A stretch of 64,000 nt of DNA from Segatella oris (GCF_900637655.1 NZ_LR134384.1:62001-126000), one strand, 5' to 3'; counted from the stretch's first letter, positions 17,499 to 26,990 are shown. Notes: a model not told the origin generated them from the sequence alone. Made by a program: numbers and translations.

Positions 17499-18134
17499 AT
17501 GGTAGATAACACATTTGTCCTCTTTGAGGAAATTAAGAAACAGTTAGAGAATATTGGTAAGGAATTGCAGGAGATAAAGCAAAAATCTTCTGCGCCAAGT
17601 ATACAAACATCTGGCTTAGACGAAATACAGGTACAGGAACTGTTGAAAGTCTATGAGAAGCAGACGAAAGACTTGCTGAATAAGTTTGGTGTACAGGTAA
17701 GAATCAAAGAAGAGGAAGGCAAGAATATCCATCAGTTGATAGCTTGCAATATAAAACTTGTGGAAGAGATTAAGTCATATCAAGGTAAACAAACTTCCAC
17801 AACACAAGAAGTTATTCATAAGCATAGCTTTGATATAAAATCTTCAAAAGTGTCCTCTGGAATGATACTTCTCGGTCTTATCTCTTCACTTTCATTGTTA
17901 GCTAACTTCATGTTGTGGAGTAGCAAACGGCAATACGAAGATGATGCTTTGAAGTTTCGTGTCATTCGAGTATGGAAAGGATGCAACTCAAAGGAAATTC
18001 TATGGCTAAACGAAGTGTTTGATATTCATCGCAATGAAACAGCAATCAAGAACATCAAGAAGGAGATAGATGGTTATGATTTGAGGTTGAAACATAAGGT
18101 TGATAGCCTTATGCAGACTAAACTTCATGAATAA
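17499..18134 (+). CDS. Coiled-coil membrane protein of the mobilization operon
   Basis: 211 residues. An N-terminal coiled-coil (about 5-100; EEIKKQLENIGKELQEIKQK) is followed by one transmembrane helix (about 122-145; GMILLGLISSLSLLANFML) and a charged C-terminal cytoplasmic tail. No named family is recognised. Proteins of this shape commonly follow relaxase genes in Bacteroidales mobilizable elements and may anchor the relaxosome to the membrane; that role is inferred from position. A strong terminator follows. Confidence 0.65.
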   Translation: MVDNTFVLFEEIKKQLENIGKELQEIKQKSSAPSIQTSGLDEIQVQELLKVYEKQTKDLLNKFGVQVRIKEEEGKNIHQLIACNIKLVEEIKSYQGKQTSTTQEVIHKHSFDIKSSKVSSGMILLGLISSLSLLANFMLWSSKRQYEDDALKFRVIRVWKGCNSKEILWLNEVFDIHRNETAIKNIKKEIDGYDLRLKHKVDSLMQTKLHE

Positions 18135-18156
18135 TAGCATAATCTTTTCACATTGT

Positions 18157-18190
18157 AATAAAAGAGGATAAATAGCTCCTCTTTTATTTT
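18157..18190 (+). terminator. Terminator of the mob operon
   Basis: Perfect 11-bp stem AATAAAAGAGG (18157-18167) / CCTCTTTTATT (18178-18188) followed by a T-rich tail. Confidence 0.85.
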
Positions 18191-18218
18191 GATTGTATAA
18201 TAAAATTTGCTATCTTTG
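18190..18218 (+). promoter_or_regulatory. Promoter of the metallophosphoesterase-NTPase gene
   Basis: TTG at 18190-18192, an 18-base spacer and TATCTTTG at 18211-18218. The -7 box straddles the inner edge of the left arm of a 14-bp inverted repeat (18202-18215 / 18270-18283). Confidence 0.55.
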
Positions 18219-18283
18219 TAGCAGAGAAAGAACTTATGGCGATTATTTCTAATGCAGAGAAAATCGATTAGATAGCAAATTTT
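18202..18283. repeat. 14-bp perfect inverted repeat around the promoter
   Basis: AAAATTTGCTATCT at 18202-18215 and its exact complement AGATAGCAAATTTT at 18270-18283, separated by 54 bases. It could be a dimeric-operator pair or an invertible switch. Inversion of the inner segment would change TATCTTTG to TATCTAAT and so break the -7 box. Confidence 0.6.
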
Positions 18284-18345
18284 GTTATTTGCATAGTTAA
18301 CGTAATTTTATCACTCACTTAAACAACCTTTCTAAAGTTACAAAG

Positions 18346-21300
18346 ATGAAAATTTCGATTATTCAGCTGTCTGATATTCATATAAAATCTAACGAAGATT
18401 TTATTATAACTCATATTGATGAATTTTGTAAATCATGTAAACAATATATAAATGAAACTTCCAGAGTTGTAGTTGTAATCTCTGGTGATATAGCTTTCTC
18501 AGGGACTGCAGAACAGTATGACATAGCATATAATTTTTTGAAGAATTGCGAAAAGTTTTGGAAAAAAGAAAATAAAATTTGCAATTTCGACTATGTCATA
18601 GTACCTGGTAATCATGATTGTGAATTTAAGGATGATGCTATTCGAGAGGTATTAATAAAGGATGTATTACAAAAGGGGGATGTAGAGGATAATGCAATAA
18701 TAGAGCACTGTTTACATCCCCAAAAGAACTTTTGGTGTTTTTACAATAAACTTATTGATGCTCAAGAGTCTTCCATCTCATGGCTTAGGGAATTAAAGAT
18801 TAAAACAGATTTTTCTTTATACTTTCAATGTTATAATACAGCATTCTTGTCTACTCTTCATGAAAATGTTGGCAAATTAATGATACCTCAACGCTTTTTC
18901 TTGCAATGTAATGAGCCTAATAATTTAAGTATAGCTGTCTTTCATCACAATACAGACTGGCTAACTCCAAATAATAGTGCGAATAATAAAAAGCAGTTTG
19001 AGAAGCACTTGTATGATAATACTCACATAGTCATGTGTGGGCATGAGCATACAGAAAGTGATAAGATTATTGCAGATTTAGGCGATTGTGATGAACTAGT
19101 TTATCTAGAATCCTCTGCATTTCAATATGATAAAAGCTCTAAATTTAATTTTTATCATTTTGATACGGAGTCATTCTCTTTGTCGAAATATTCTTTTCAA
19201 TATAATAATACCTCTTATGTAGAAATTGAACAAAAAGATATGCAGATAAGACCATATCGGAATAAACTGCAATTAGATAATACTTTTTTAGCCTCTATTC
19301 AAGAGATAGCTTTGCCATTAAAGCATGAGAAGAAGTTTGATTTGATGTTGTCAGATATATTTGTTTATCCTGATCTGGAGCCAATGCAGTATGAAAAGGA
19401 TTCTTTTTCTCCTTTTGTAGATTCTGAAAATATTTTAGAAAACCCTCAACTGGGAAAAGTCATGATATTAGAAGGTGATAGTCAGTCAGGGAAAAGCTCT
19501 TTATTAAAGATGCTCTATATGGATTCTTATAAAAGTGGGTTATACCCTCTACTGATAAAAGGAGAAAGGTTATCTACTCATTTGAAGCTTAACAAAATTA
19601 TGAAAGAATCTTATGAGTCTCAGTATGATAATAGAAAATACAAATTCGATAAGTATGCACAATTGGAAAAATGTAAAAAAGTTGTGTTTATCGATGAAAT
19701 CAATAAATCTAGTTTCTCTAAGAATGAAAAAAGTGAGTTTGTTAAGAAGTTGATGGCTAATTTTGAGAAGGTTATAATTACTACTTCTGAACAAATAGCG
19801 ATAGATGCTTTGTTAGAGCAAAGCGTTACAGAATCAGATATCAAAAGGTATAAGTTATTACCATTGGGTTATTATAAAAGAAATCAGCTAATTGAGAAAT
19901 GGGTAAGAATAGGCAGAGCCAGTGAAAATTTTTCTCAAGAGGCTATTGGCCAGGAAGTCAAATTAACTTTTGATCAGATTACAGGTTTGTTAGGGCAGCA
20001 ACTAATACCATCGTATCCTATTTTTGTTTTATCACTTTTGCAGGGATTAAATCAGGCATTAGGTCAGTTCGATGTAGAACAGACCTCATATGCTTATTGT
20101 TATAATTCTTTAATAATAGCATCTTTGGTTAGAGCAGAAATCCCAAGAACTAAGATTAATGGGATGCTTAATTTTTTACAAGAATTTGCATATTATTTAT
20201 ATAAAGAGCAACCTACCCATAAGTATTTCTCGAAAGAAATATTTGAGAGAATGTATAATACATATATTGATATATACAATGATTTTTATGCTTGCTCTAC
20301 TTTGCTTTCCAAAATGGTTAATGCAAATCTGATCCAAAAAATAGACGAGGATTCATATTCATTCTCGTACAAATATATATTCTATTTTTTAGTAGCCTCC
20401 AAAATATCGACCTTGATCGATGATGGATGTGGCGAAGAAATTGTTAAAAAGTTATGTTCGGAACTGCATAAAGAAAGAGAAGCTAATATTTTAATCTTCT
20501 TGATATATAAAAATGGGGGGAAAAAGCAAATTGATGAACTGCTATTTGCAAGTTGGTTGCCATTTGAAGATATATCTCCTATTACACTTGCTCAAGATGA
20601 TAAACTTTTCGTAGAATTGTCTGAACTTGTAAGACTGATTAAAACAGATGTTATCAAGGCAAACATTGACCCAAGAGATGAAAGGAATCGGGATTTACGG
20701 AAAGCTGATGAACTTCATAGAACATTGCCCCAAGAAAATTTCACAGAAGAAGATTTTCAGGACAATGTGACGTTACGTGATCTAAATGACACTTTTAAGG
20801 TTGTTAAAATCATGGGGCAGATTGTTAAGAATCAGAAAGATTCATTAGATAAAGGAAAATTGTTAGATATTATAGAAAGTTCGTATAATGTTTGTTTTAG
20901 ATCTATATCTTTTTTTACACAGATTTTAGACGAAAGTCAGCAAGAAATAGTTGATTTTTTTATCAATAAAAATAAAGGTAAAACAAATGAGGATGTTATT
21001 AAATCTAAGATAGAACAACTTCTACATCTTATGTTATTGCGTGTTTGTTTAGCTACCTTTAGTAATTTATCAGTGAGTGTGGGGACTTCTGACTTAGGGA
21101 AAATATACGATGAAGTTGCTCGTCGAATAGGGACACCTGCTGCTAAAATAATCTCTTTTACAATCAAAACATATTATAATAACATGTCTATGAGTGAGTT
21201 AGAGTCTATATTGTCTGAATTTAAAAATAACCCTGTGGCTTTAGAAATAATAAAATATAGAGTGATAAAGTATGTTTATAATCACCATTTGTCTTATGAC

Positions 21301-21381
21301 AAACGTCAAAAAATAAGTAGTATATGTGGCCTAAAATTGATAAATAATGTGGGTCTTCAGAATAAAGCCAATAGATTGTAG
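18346..21381 (+). CDS. Metallophosphoesterase-P-loop NTPase (STAND-like) protein, likely antiphage
   Basis: 1011 residues. The N-terminal calcineurin-like phosphoesterase (about 1-270) has all metal motifs: Asp10/His12 (SDIHI), Asp48 (SGDIAFSG), Asn89-His90 (GNHD), His200-201 (FHHN) and GHEH at 232-235. A P-loop NTPase follows, with Walker A at GDSQSGKSS (Lys383) and Walker B VVFIDEI (Asp450). The C-terminal about 450 residues are helical and resemble STAND sensor regions; FSYKYIFYFLVASKI is typical text of that part. Such effector-NTPase-sensor layouts are common in bacterial antiphage proteins; I cannot assign it to a named system. It stands alone behind its own promoter in the cargo of the element. 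Very AT-rich, unlike the backbone genes. Confidence 0.75.
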   Translation: MKISIIQLSDIHIKSNEDFIITHIDEFCKSCKQYINETSRVVVVISGDIAFSGTAEQYDIAYNFLKNCEKFWKKENKICNFDYVIVPGNHDCEFKDDAIREVLIKDVLQKGDVEDNAIIEHCLHPQKNFWCFYNKLIDAQESSISWLRELKIKTDFSLYFQCYNTAFLSTLHENVGKLMIPQRFFLQCNEPNNLSIAVFHHNTDWLTPNNSANNKKQFEKHLYDNTHIVMCGHEHTESDKIIADLGDCDELVYLESSAFQYDKSSKFNFYHFDTESFSLSKYSFQYNNTSYVEIEQKDMQIRPYRNKLQLDNTFLASIQEIALPLKHEKKFDLMLSDIFVYPDLEPMQYEKDSFSPFVDSENILENPQLGKVMILEGDSQSGKSSLLKMLYMDSYKSGLYPLLIKGERLSTHLKLNKIMKESYESQYDNRKYKFDKYAQLEKCKKVVFIDEINKSSFSKNEKSEFVKKLMANFEKVIITTSEQIAIDALLEQSVTESDIKRYKLLPLGYYKRNQLIEKWVRIGRASENFSQEAIGQEVKLTFDQITGLLGQQLIPSYPIFVLSLLQGLNQALGQFDVEQTSYAYCYNSLIIASLVRAEIPRTKINGMLNFLQEFAYYLYKEQPTHKYFSKEIFERMYNTYIDIYNDFYACSTLLSKMVNANLIQKIDEDSYSFSYKYIFYFLVASKISTLIDDGCGEEIVKKLCSELHKEREANILIFLIYKNGGKKQIDELLFASWLPFEDISPITLAQDDKLFVELSELVRLIKTDVIKANIDPRDERNRDLRKADELHRTLPQENFTEEDFQDNVTLRDLNDTFKVVKIMGQIVKNQKDSLDKGKLLDIIESSYNVCFRSISFFTQILDESQQEIVDFFINKNKGKTNEDVIKSKIEQLLHLMLLRVCLATFSNLSVSVGTSDLGKIYDEVARRIGTPAAKIISFTIKTYYNNMSMSELESILSEFKNNPVALEIIKYRVIKYVYNHHLSYDKRQKISSICGLKLINNVGLQNKANRL

Positions 21382-21642
21382 AAATACTATTATGACAATA
21401 ATAACAAGAGTCAAAGAGTCTACACATGAGCATGTTCTTAAGCACATAAACAGCCAAAGACCACATGAAATATTTCAAGATTATCTGAGTAGTCTTTGAT
21501 AATTGAGCTGTGGAATTTTATTTCTGATTGTGTAAACTCATGAACTTGATGTTTTATTGTTAAGAATTTAATTGCTACGAAATATTATAAACAGTGCTGA
21601 TTATCATAATTTTGGAATAAGAAATGTTAAAATAGGAATAAT

Positions 21643-23148
21643 ATGGCAAAGAAGAATACTGCGGAAATAGGATTTGAAAAAGAGATATGGAAAGCTGCCG
21701 ATTTGTTGAGAGGTAATCTTGATGCTTCTGAATATAAATCAGTAGTGTTAGGTCTTATCTTTCTAAAATATATTTCAGATCGTTTTGAGTCCAAATACCA
21801 ATCTTTGGTAGAGGAAGGGGATGGCTTTGAAGAGGACAAAGATGAATATACATCTGAAAATATTTTCTTTGTCCCACAAGAAGCACGGTGGAGTGTGGTA
21901 GCAAAAGCAGCCCATACACCAGAAATCGGTACGATAATCGACAATGCCATGCGTCTTATTGAAAAGGAGAATCTCCGTTTGAAAGGCATTCTGCCCAAAA
22001 ATTTCGCCCGACCAGAATTAGACAAAAGGCGTTTGGGCGATGTGGTAGATTTATTTACCAATATTCAAATGAAAGAACATGGAGATTCCAAAGATATATT
22101 GGGACGTACATATGAATATTGTCTTTCTAAATTTGCAGAAGCAGAAGGGAAATTAGCAGGAGAATTTTATACGCCTGCTTGTATTGTTCAAACACTTGTC
22201 GAAGTTCTGAAACCTTATCACGGACGAGTATATGACCCTGCTTGCGGATCTGGTGGAATGTTCGTACAGTCTGCCAAATTCATAGAAAGGCATCAAGGCA
22301 ATATCAAAGATATTTCTGTCTATGGTCAAGACAGCAATCCTACGACATGGAAGATGGCTCAGATGAATCTTGCCATTCGAGGCATTGAGGCTGATCTGGG
22401 TAAGTTTAATGCAGATACATTCTTTGACGACCAACACCCCACATTAAAAGCAGATTTTATCATGGCTAATCCGCCTTTCAATCTCAGTGATTGGGGAGCA
22501 GACAAGTTGCAAGATGATGTGCGTTGGAAATTTGGCATTCCACCATCTGGAAATGCCAACTTTGCATGGTTGCAACACATGATTCATCATTTATCTCCCA
22601 AAGGGAAAATAGGTATGGTATTGGCAAATGGTTCTTTATCTTCACAGACAGGAGGGGAAGGAACGATTCGTGAGAATATCATCAAGGCCCGATTAATAGA
22701 AGGTATCGTTGCCCTACCCTCACAGTTGTTTTATACCACAGGTATTCCTGTTTCTCTATGGTTCCTCAATCGAGAGAAGAAACAGAAAGATAAAATTCTG
22801 TTTGTAGATGCAAGAAACATGGGAACAATGGTTACCCGCAAACTTCGTGAGCTCCAAGAAACAGATATTAAAAAGATTGCAGACACTTTTGATAAATATA
22901 GTGATGGTACACTTGAGAATGAAAAAGGCTTCTGTGCGGTTGCTACCCTTGACGATGTGGCAAAACAAGACTATATTCTTACCCCCGGACGCTATGTTGG
23001 CATAGCTGAACAGGAAGACGACGGTATTCCTTTCCAAGAGAAGATGGACAAACTCACTACTGAATTATCCGACTTATTTGCTCAATCACATGATTTGGAG
23101 GGCGAGATACGGAAACAGTTGGCAAGCATAGGTTTTACAATCAAGTAA
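21643..23148 (+). CDS. hsdM: Type I restriction-modification methyltransferase subunit HsdM
   Basis: 501 residues. An N-terminal helical HsdM_N domain (DLLRGNLDASEYKSVVLGLI) precedes an N6-adenine methyltransferase fold with the SAM-binding motif DPACGSGGMF at about 198-207 and the catalytic NPPF at 276-279. With HsdS it forms the methylase, and with HsdR the restriction complex. It heads a long, tightly packed same-strand locus ending in hsdR and a TrlF-like gene. The next gene (47 bases on) is a tyrosine recombinase rather than hsdS, the sign of a variable specificity locus. Confidence 0.95.
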   Translation: MAKKNTAEIGFEKEIWKAADLLRGNLDASEYKSVVLGLIFLKYISDRFESKYQSLVEEGDGFEEDKDEYTSENIFFVPQEARWSVVAKAAHTPEIGTIIDNAMRLIEKENLRLKGILPKNFARPELDKRRLGDVVDLFTNIQMKEHGDSKDILGRTYEYCLSKFAEAEGKLAGEFYTPACIVQTLVEVLKPYHGRVYDPACGSGGMFVQSAKFIERHQGNIKDISVYGQDSNPTTWKMAQMNLAIRGIEADLGKFNADTFFDDQHPTLKADFIMANPPFNLSDWGADKLQDDVRWKFGIPPSGNANFAWLQHMIHHLSPKGKIGMVLANGSLSSQTGGEGTIRENIIKARLIEGIVALPSQLFYTTGIPVSLWFLNREKKQKDKILFVDARNMGTMVTRKLRELQETDIKKIADTFDKYSDGTLENEKGFCAVATLDDVAKQDYILTPGRYVGIAEQEDDGIPFQEKMDKLTTELSDLFAQSHDLEGEIRKQLASIGFTIK

Positions 23149-23195
23149 TAAGCAACACGTTCTTCCATATTATCAATTCATTAATATAGAAGAAC

Positions 23196-24188
23196 ATGAA
23201 AGAAAAACTGATTTCAGAAATTAGCAATGCAATGGCAGAAGTATTAAGCGTAGAGCAAATGGCACAACTCAATGGAGTATTACTGCAAGCTATCAGTAAA
23301 TACTCCATTACGGCAGACGACGAGTTGATGCAGGAGAACAATGCATCTAACGAACGTCTGTTAGAGATATTCTTGTCAGCTAAGCAAGTTGAAGGTTGCA
23401 CCACACCTACCATAAAATATTATGGCTCGACCATCAATCAGCTTTTCAAGAAAATGCCAAAAAAAGTTACGAACTATACAACAGAGGATATTCGTGCTTA
23501 TTTGGCTGTATTTCAACAGAAACACAAATCGAGTAAAGTTACAATAGACAATATCCGTCGTATCTTTTCATCTTTCTTTTCATGGTTAGAGGATGAGGAT
23601 TACATCATTAAAAGTCCTGTACGTAGAATACACAAGGTTAAGACAGGAACACAGATTAAGGAAGTCCTTACTGACGAAAATTTGGAACAACTTCGCGATA
23701 ACTGTACAAGGGTACGAGATTTAGCAATGATAGACCTATTGGCTTCTACTGGTATGCGTGTTGGAGAACTTGTAAAGCTCAATCGTGAAGATATAAACTT
23801 CAATGAGCGTGAGTGTATCGTTTTCGGTAAAGGCAACAAGGAACGTGTCGTGTATTTCAATGCTCGTGCAAAGATTCATTTGCAGCAATATCTCGCAGAG
23901 CGGAAAGACAGAAACAAAGCATTGTTTGTGTCTCTTGCCAAACCACACAATCGATTACAAATATCAGGAGTTGAGACAAGACTAAGAAAGATTGGGAAGC
24001 TTTCAAAGATTGTCCGTGTCCATCCACACAAGTTCCGTCGGACACTTGCGACTATGGCTATAGATAAAGGTATGCCCGTGGAGCAAGTACAAAAACTCCT
24101 TGGGCATGTTAAAATTGATACAACCATGCACTATGCAATGGTCAATCAAACAAACGTCAAACTCTCTCACCGCAAATTCATCAGTTAA
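23196..24188 (+). CDS. Tyrosine recombinase of the hsdS shuffling locus
   Basis: 330 residues of XerC/D type. The N-terminal SAM-like core-binding domain (about 60-150) is followed by a catalytic domain with Arg188 (TGMRVGEL), His278/Arg281 (HPHKFRRTLA), His304 (LLGHVKIDT) and Tyr313 (MHYAMV). It is unrelated to the element integrase in detail and sits between hsdM and the specificity genes, the place where recombinases that rearrange hsdS genes are found in Bacteroidales. Its likely targets are the shared 18-base sites inside the hsdS modules. Here these are in direct rather than inverted orientation. Confidence 0.85.
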   Translation: MKEKLISEISNAMAEVLSVEQMAQLNGVLLQAISKYSITADDELMQENNASNERLLEIFLSAKQVEGCTTPTIKYYGSTINQLFKKMPKKVTNYTTEDIRAYLAVFQQKHKSSKVTIDNIRRIFSSFFSWLEDEDYIIKSPVRRIHKVKTGTQIKEVLTDENLEQLRDNCTRVRDLAMIDLLASTGMRVGELVKLNREDINFNERECIVFGKGNKERVVYFNARAKIHLQQYLAERKDRNKALFVSLAKPHNRLQISGVETRLRKIGKLSKIVRVHPHKFRRTLATMAIDKGMPVEQVQKLLGHVKIDTTMHYAMVNQTNVKLSHRKFIS

Positions 24189-24194
24189 ATCAAA

Positions 24195-24947
24195 ATGCAA
24201 ACAGCATATCACACATATAGCTCATATCAACCGCTATTTCATAAAAATAGGCGGATAAATGATAATTTAGAACGGCAGGCACAAGCGTTGTTCAAATCTT
24301 GGTTCGTGGATTTTGAGCCATTCAAAGGTAGAAAATTTGTGGATTCTGAACTGGGAATGATACCTGAAGGATGGCAAGTTGAAGAATTGGGAAATATAAC
24401 AAACTCAATAAAGAAGAAAGTTGGCAAGCGAACAGACATAAAAGTTTTATCACCAGTCAATACTGGAGATCTATTTCTTTCAGAAGAATACTTCACAAAA
24501 CAAGTATATAGTAAAAACCTTGCGAAATATATTATGGTGGCGCCAAATGATTTTGCATACAATCCTGCTCGTATAAATATCGGTTCTATTGGAATGAATA
24601 CATTTGATTTCAGTGGATGCGTTAGCCCTGTTTACGTAGTCTTTAGATGTGAGAAAGAATACCATCATTTTTTTAACATCTTCAAAGCCACAAAGAACTT
24701 CAAAGAAGAAGTCAACACAAGAGCAATCGGAGGAGTAAGACAGACTTTGAGTTACAAAGATTTCTCTTTAATCAAGATCGTTTATCCACCAAAAGAGGCT
24801 GTTGAGCGATTTAATAAAATTTACAGTCACATTATGACTTTGATTAAAAAAAATGTTTTAGAAAATAAAAGGCTTCATCAAACAAGAGATACACTCCTTC
24901 CTAAACTGATGTCTGGCGAGCTGAAAATTAATGATATAAACAACTAA
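24195..24947 (+). CDS. HsdS C-terminal half (silent cassette or half-subunit)
   Basis: 250 residues. After about 18 unrelated leader residues (MQTAYHTYSSYQPLFHKN) it is identical to the C-terminal half of the full HsdS at 25860-26990, from RINDNLERQ to the end. It therefore has the central conserved helix and the second target-recognition domain (GWQVEELGNITNSIKKKVGK onward) but not the first. It starts 6 bases after the recombinase gene. It may be a donor cassette awaiting recombination, or a short protein that dimerises, since half-length S subunits can be active. The nucleotide copy (24252-24966 versus 26295-27009) shows no difference by eye. Confidence 0.8.
   Translation: MQTAYHTYSSYQPLFHKNRRINDNLERQAQALFKSWFVDFEPFKGRKFVDSELGMIPEGWQVEELGNITNSIKKKVGKRTDIKVLSPVNTGDLFLSEEYFTKQVYSKNLAKYIMVAPNDFAYNPARINIGSIGMNTFDFSGCVSPVYVVFRCEKEYHHFFNIFKATKNFKEEVNTRAIGGVRQTLSYKDFSLIKIVYPPKEAVERFNKIYSHIMTLIKKNVLENKRLHQTRDTLLPKLMSGELKINDINN
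24252..24269 (+). other. Candidate recombination core site 1
   Basis: CGGATAAATGATAATTTA, encoding the RINDNL helix of HsdS. It marks the start of the module and recurs at 26295 and 27884. Confidence 0.5.
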
Positions 24948-24966
24948 ATTCCCATTTATGGAAGAG
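24252..24966. repeat. 715-bp direct repeat, copy 1 (hsdS 3' module)
   Basis: Same sequence and orientation as 26295-27009, offset 2043. It begins at the 18-base site CGGATAAATGATAATTTA and ends just after ATGGAAGAG, the first codons of the following gene in both places. Confidence 0.9.
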
Positions 24967-25851
24967 AAGAAAGAACAACATAAGAAATCAATTCGTTTCT
25001 TCAACGACCGTGAAGTACGTGCCGTATGGGATGAAGAAAGTAATTGTTGGTGGTTTTCTGCAACAGACATTGTACGTGCCATTAACGATGAACCTGACTA
25101 CACCAAAGCTGGTAACTATTGGCGTTGGTTAAAACGTAAGTTAAAACAAGAAGGCATTGAACTCGTGAGTATTACTCACAACTTTAAATTTGAAGCACCA
25201 GATGGCAAGATGCGTATTGCAGATATCCTTGATAGTGAAGGAGTGACTTTATTAGCAAAGCACTATCCTAACAATCGAGCAAATAAGTTCCTTGATTGGT
25301 TTACATATAGTGATAATACATTAGATGGTCAAAGTCGAAAGAAAGCATATCAGCTATATGAAAGTGGCTTGCTGAAAAGTCTTGAGCCAGGCAGCATACA
25401 ATGTTTACAACAGATTCATGCCTATCTTTTTGGAGGTCTTTACGACTTTGCAGGACAAATCCGAACTAAGAATATATCCAAAGGAGGTTTCACTTTCGCT
25501 AATTGTATGCACTTCTCTGCTACGCTACAAACGATTGAAAGAATGCCAGAAAACACCTTCGACGAAATAATGGATAAGTATGTCGAAATGAACGTAGCGC
25601 ATCCATTTATGGAAGGCAATGGACGAAGCACTCGTATCTGGCTTGATCTCATGCTGAGGCGTTCTCTCAAGCGGTGTGTGGATTGGAGCCAAATAGACAA
25701 GAACGAGTATCTTTCAGCCATGCGTGATAGTGTGTCTGATAGCACATATATCAAGGCTTTAGTACTACCAGCTCTCACTACAAAGATTGATGATAGAGAA
25801 ATGTTTATGAAGGGAATTGATTATTCATATTACTATGAACAAAATGATTGA
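24958..25851 (+). CDS. BRO-N/Fic fusion protein, predicted AMP-transferase
   Basis: 297 residues. The N-terminal about 110 residues resemble a BRO-N/phage-antirepressor module (VRAVWDEESNCWWFSATDIV, then ILDSEGVTLLAKHYPNN). Residues about 120-280 form a Fic domain with the active-site motif HPFMEGNGR at 215-223, which includes the catalytic His215. Fic enzymes transfer AMP or other nucleotide parts to protein hydroxyl groups and often act as toxins or regulators. It lies between two hsdS modules, inside the 2043-bp unit bounded by the direct repeat, and starts with the same ATGGAAGAG codons as hsdS and the next gene. Fic genes are often seen in type I RM loci; the role there is not settled. 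Confidence 0.8.
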   Translation: MEEKKEQHKKSIRFFNDREVRAVWDEESNCWWFSATDIVRAINDEPDYTKAGNYWRWLKRKLKQEGIELVSITHNFKFEAPDGKMRIADILDSEGVTLLAKHYPNNRANKFLDWFTYSDNTLDGQSRKKAYQLYESGLLKSLEPGSIQCLQQIHAYLFGGLYDFAGQIRTKNISKGGFTFANCMHFSATLQTIERMPENTFDEIMDKYVEMNVAHPFMEGNGRSTRIWLDLMLRRSLKRCVDWSQIDKNEYLSAMRDSVSDSTYIKALVLPALTTKIDDREMFMKGIDYSYYYEQND

Positions 25852-25859
25852 CGCTTAAT

Positions 25860-26990
25860 ATGGAAGAGTGGAAAGAATATAAATTGGGAGAGATAACCAA
25901 CATGAAGAATGGAAAGAAACGTCCACAAAACAACGGTGTCTTTCCTGTCTATGGTGGTAATGGCATCATGGACTATTCCGATTCGTACAATGCAGAAAAT
26001 GCGATTATAGTTGGACGAGTTGGTGCATATTGTGGGTGTGTCTATAAATGTGAAAGCAAATGCTGGGTATCTGATAACGCAATTTCGATATTTGCAAAAG
26101 ATATTGCTGACACGCAGTTCCTTTATTATCTCATGACCACGCTTGATTTCCATCATCATCATATAGGTGGAGCACAACCGTTGATGACACAAGACATTAT
26201 CGGTGATTTCACGGTGTCAATACCTCCATTATCGATTCAACATCAGATAATACAAGTTCTCAAATCCCTTGATGATAAAATTGAGGTAAACAAACGGATA
26301 AATGATAATTTAGAACGGCAGGCACAAGCGTTGTTCAAATCTTGGTTCGTGGATTTTGAGCCATTCAAAGGTAGAAAATTTGTGGATTCTGAACTGGGAA
26401 TGATACCTGAAGGATGGCAAGTTGAAGAATTGGGAAATATAACAAACTCAATAAAGAAGAAAGTTGGCAAGCGAACAGACATAAAAGTTTTATCACCAGT
26501 CAATACTGGAGATCTATTTCTTTCAGAAGAATACTTCACAAAACAAGTATATAGTAAAAACCTTGCGAAATATATTATGGTGGCGCCAAATGATTTTGCA
26601 TACAATCCTGCTCGTATAAATATCGGTTCTATTGGAATGAATACATTTGATTTCAGTGGATGCGTTAGCCCTGTTTACGTAGTCTTTAGATGTGAGAAAG
26701 AATACCATCATTTTTTTAACATCTTCAAAGCCACAAAGAACTTCAAAGAAGAAGTCAACACAAGAGCAATCGGAGGAGTAAGACAGACTTTGAGTTACAA
26801 AGATTTCTCTTTAATCAAGATCGTTTATCCACCAAAAGAGGCTGTTGAGCGATTTAATAAAATTTACAGTCACATTATGACTTTGATTAAAAAAAATGTT
26901 TTAGAAAATAAAAGGCTTCATCAAACAAGAGATACACTCCTTCCTAAACTGATGTCTGGCGAGCTGAAAATTAATGATATAAACAACTAA
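25860..26990 (+). CDS. hsdS: Type I restriction-modification specificity subunit HsdS
   Basis: 376 residues from ATG 25860; a TTG 12 bases upstream is in frame but is a poorer start. The first target-recognition domain (about 1-135, MEEWKEYKLGEITNMKNGKK) ends in the conserved helix LDDKIEVNKRINDNLERQAQ. The second (about 170-345) starts EGWQVEELGNITNSI and ends in a helix with LLPKLMSGEL. This is the only full-length S gene of the locus and sets the sequence recognised by HsdM and HsdR. Its 3' half is duplicated at 24252-24966. Confidence 0.93.
   Translation: MEEWKEYKLGEITNMKNGKKRPQNNGVFPVYGGNGIMDYSDSYNAENAIIVGRVGAYCGCVYKCESKCWVSDNAISIFAKDIADTQFLYYLMTTLDFHHHHIGGAQPLMTQDIIGDFTVSIPPLSIQHQIIQVLKSLDDKIEVNKRINDNLERQAQALFKSWFVDFEPFKGRKFVDSELGMIPEGWQVEELGNITNSIKKKVGKRTDIKVLSPVNTGDLFLSEEYFTKQVYSKNLAKYIMVAPNDFAYNPARINIGSIGMNTFDFSGCVSPVYVVFRCEKEYHHFFNIFKATKNFKEEVNTRAIGGVRQTLSYKDFSLIKIVYPPKEAVERFNKIYSHIMTLIKKNVLENKRLHQTRDTLLPKLMSGELKINDINN
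26295..26312 (+). other. Candidate recombination core site 2
   Basis: CGGATAAATGATAATTTA in the middle of the full hsdS, between the two target-recognition domains. Confidence 0.5.

Noticed and set aside
25848..25859. TTG start four codons upstream of hsdS
   Set aside because: It overlaps the end of the Fic gene; ATG 25860 begins with the same ATGGAAGAG seen at two neighbouring gene starts.
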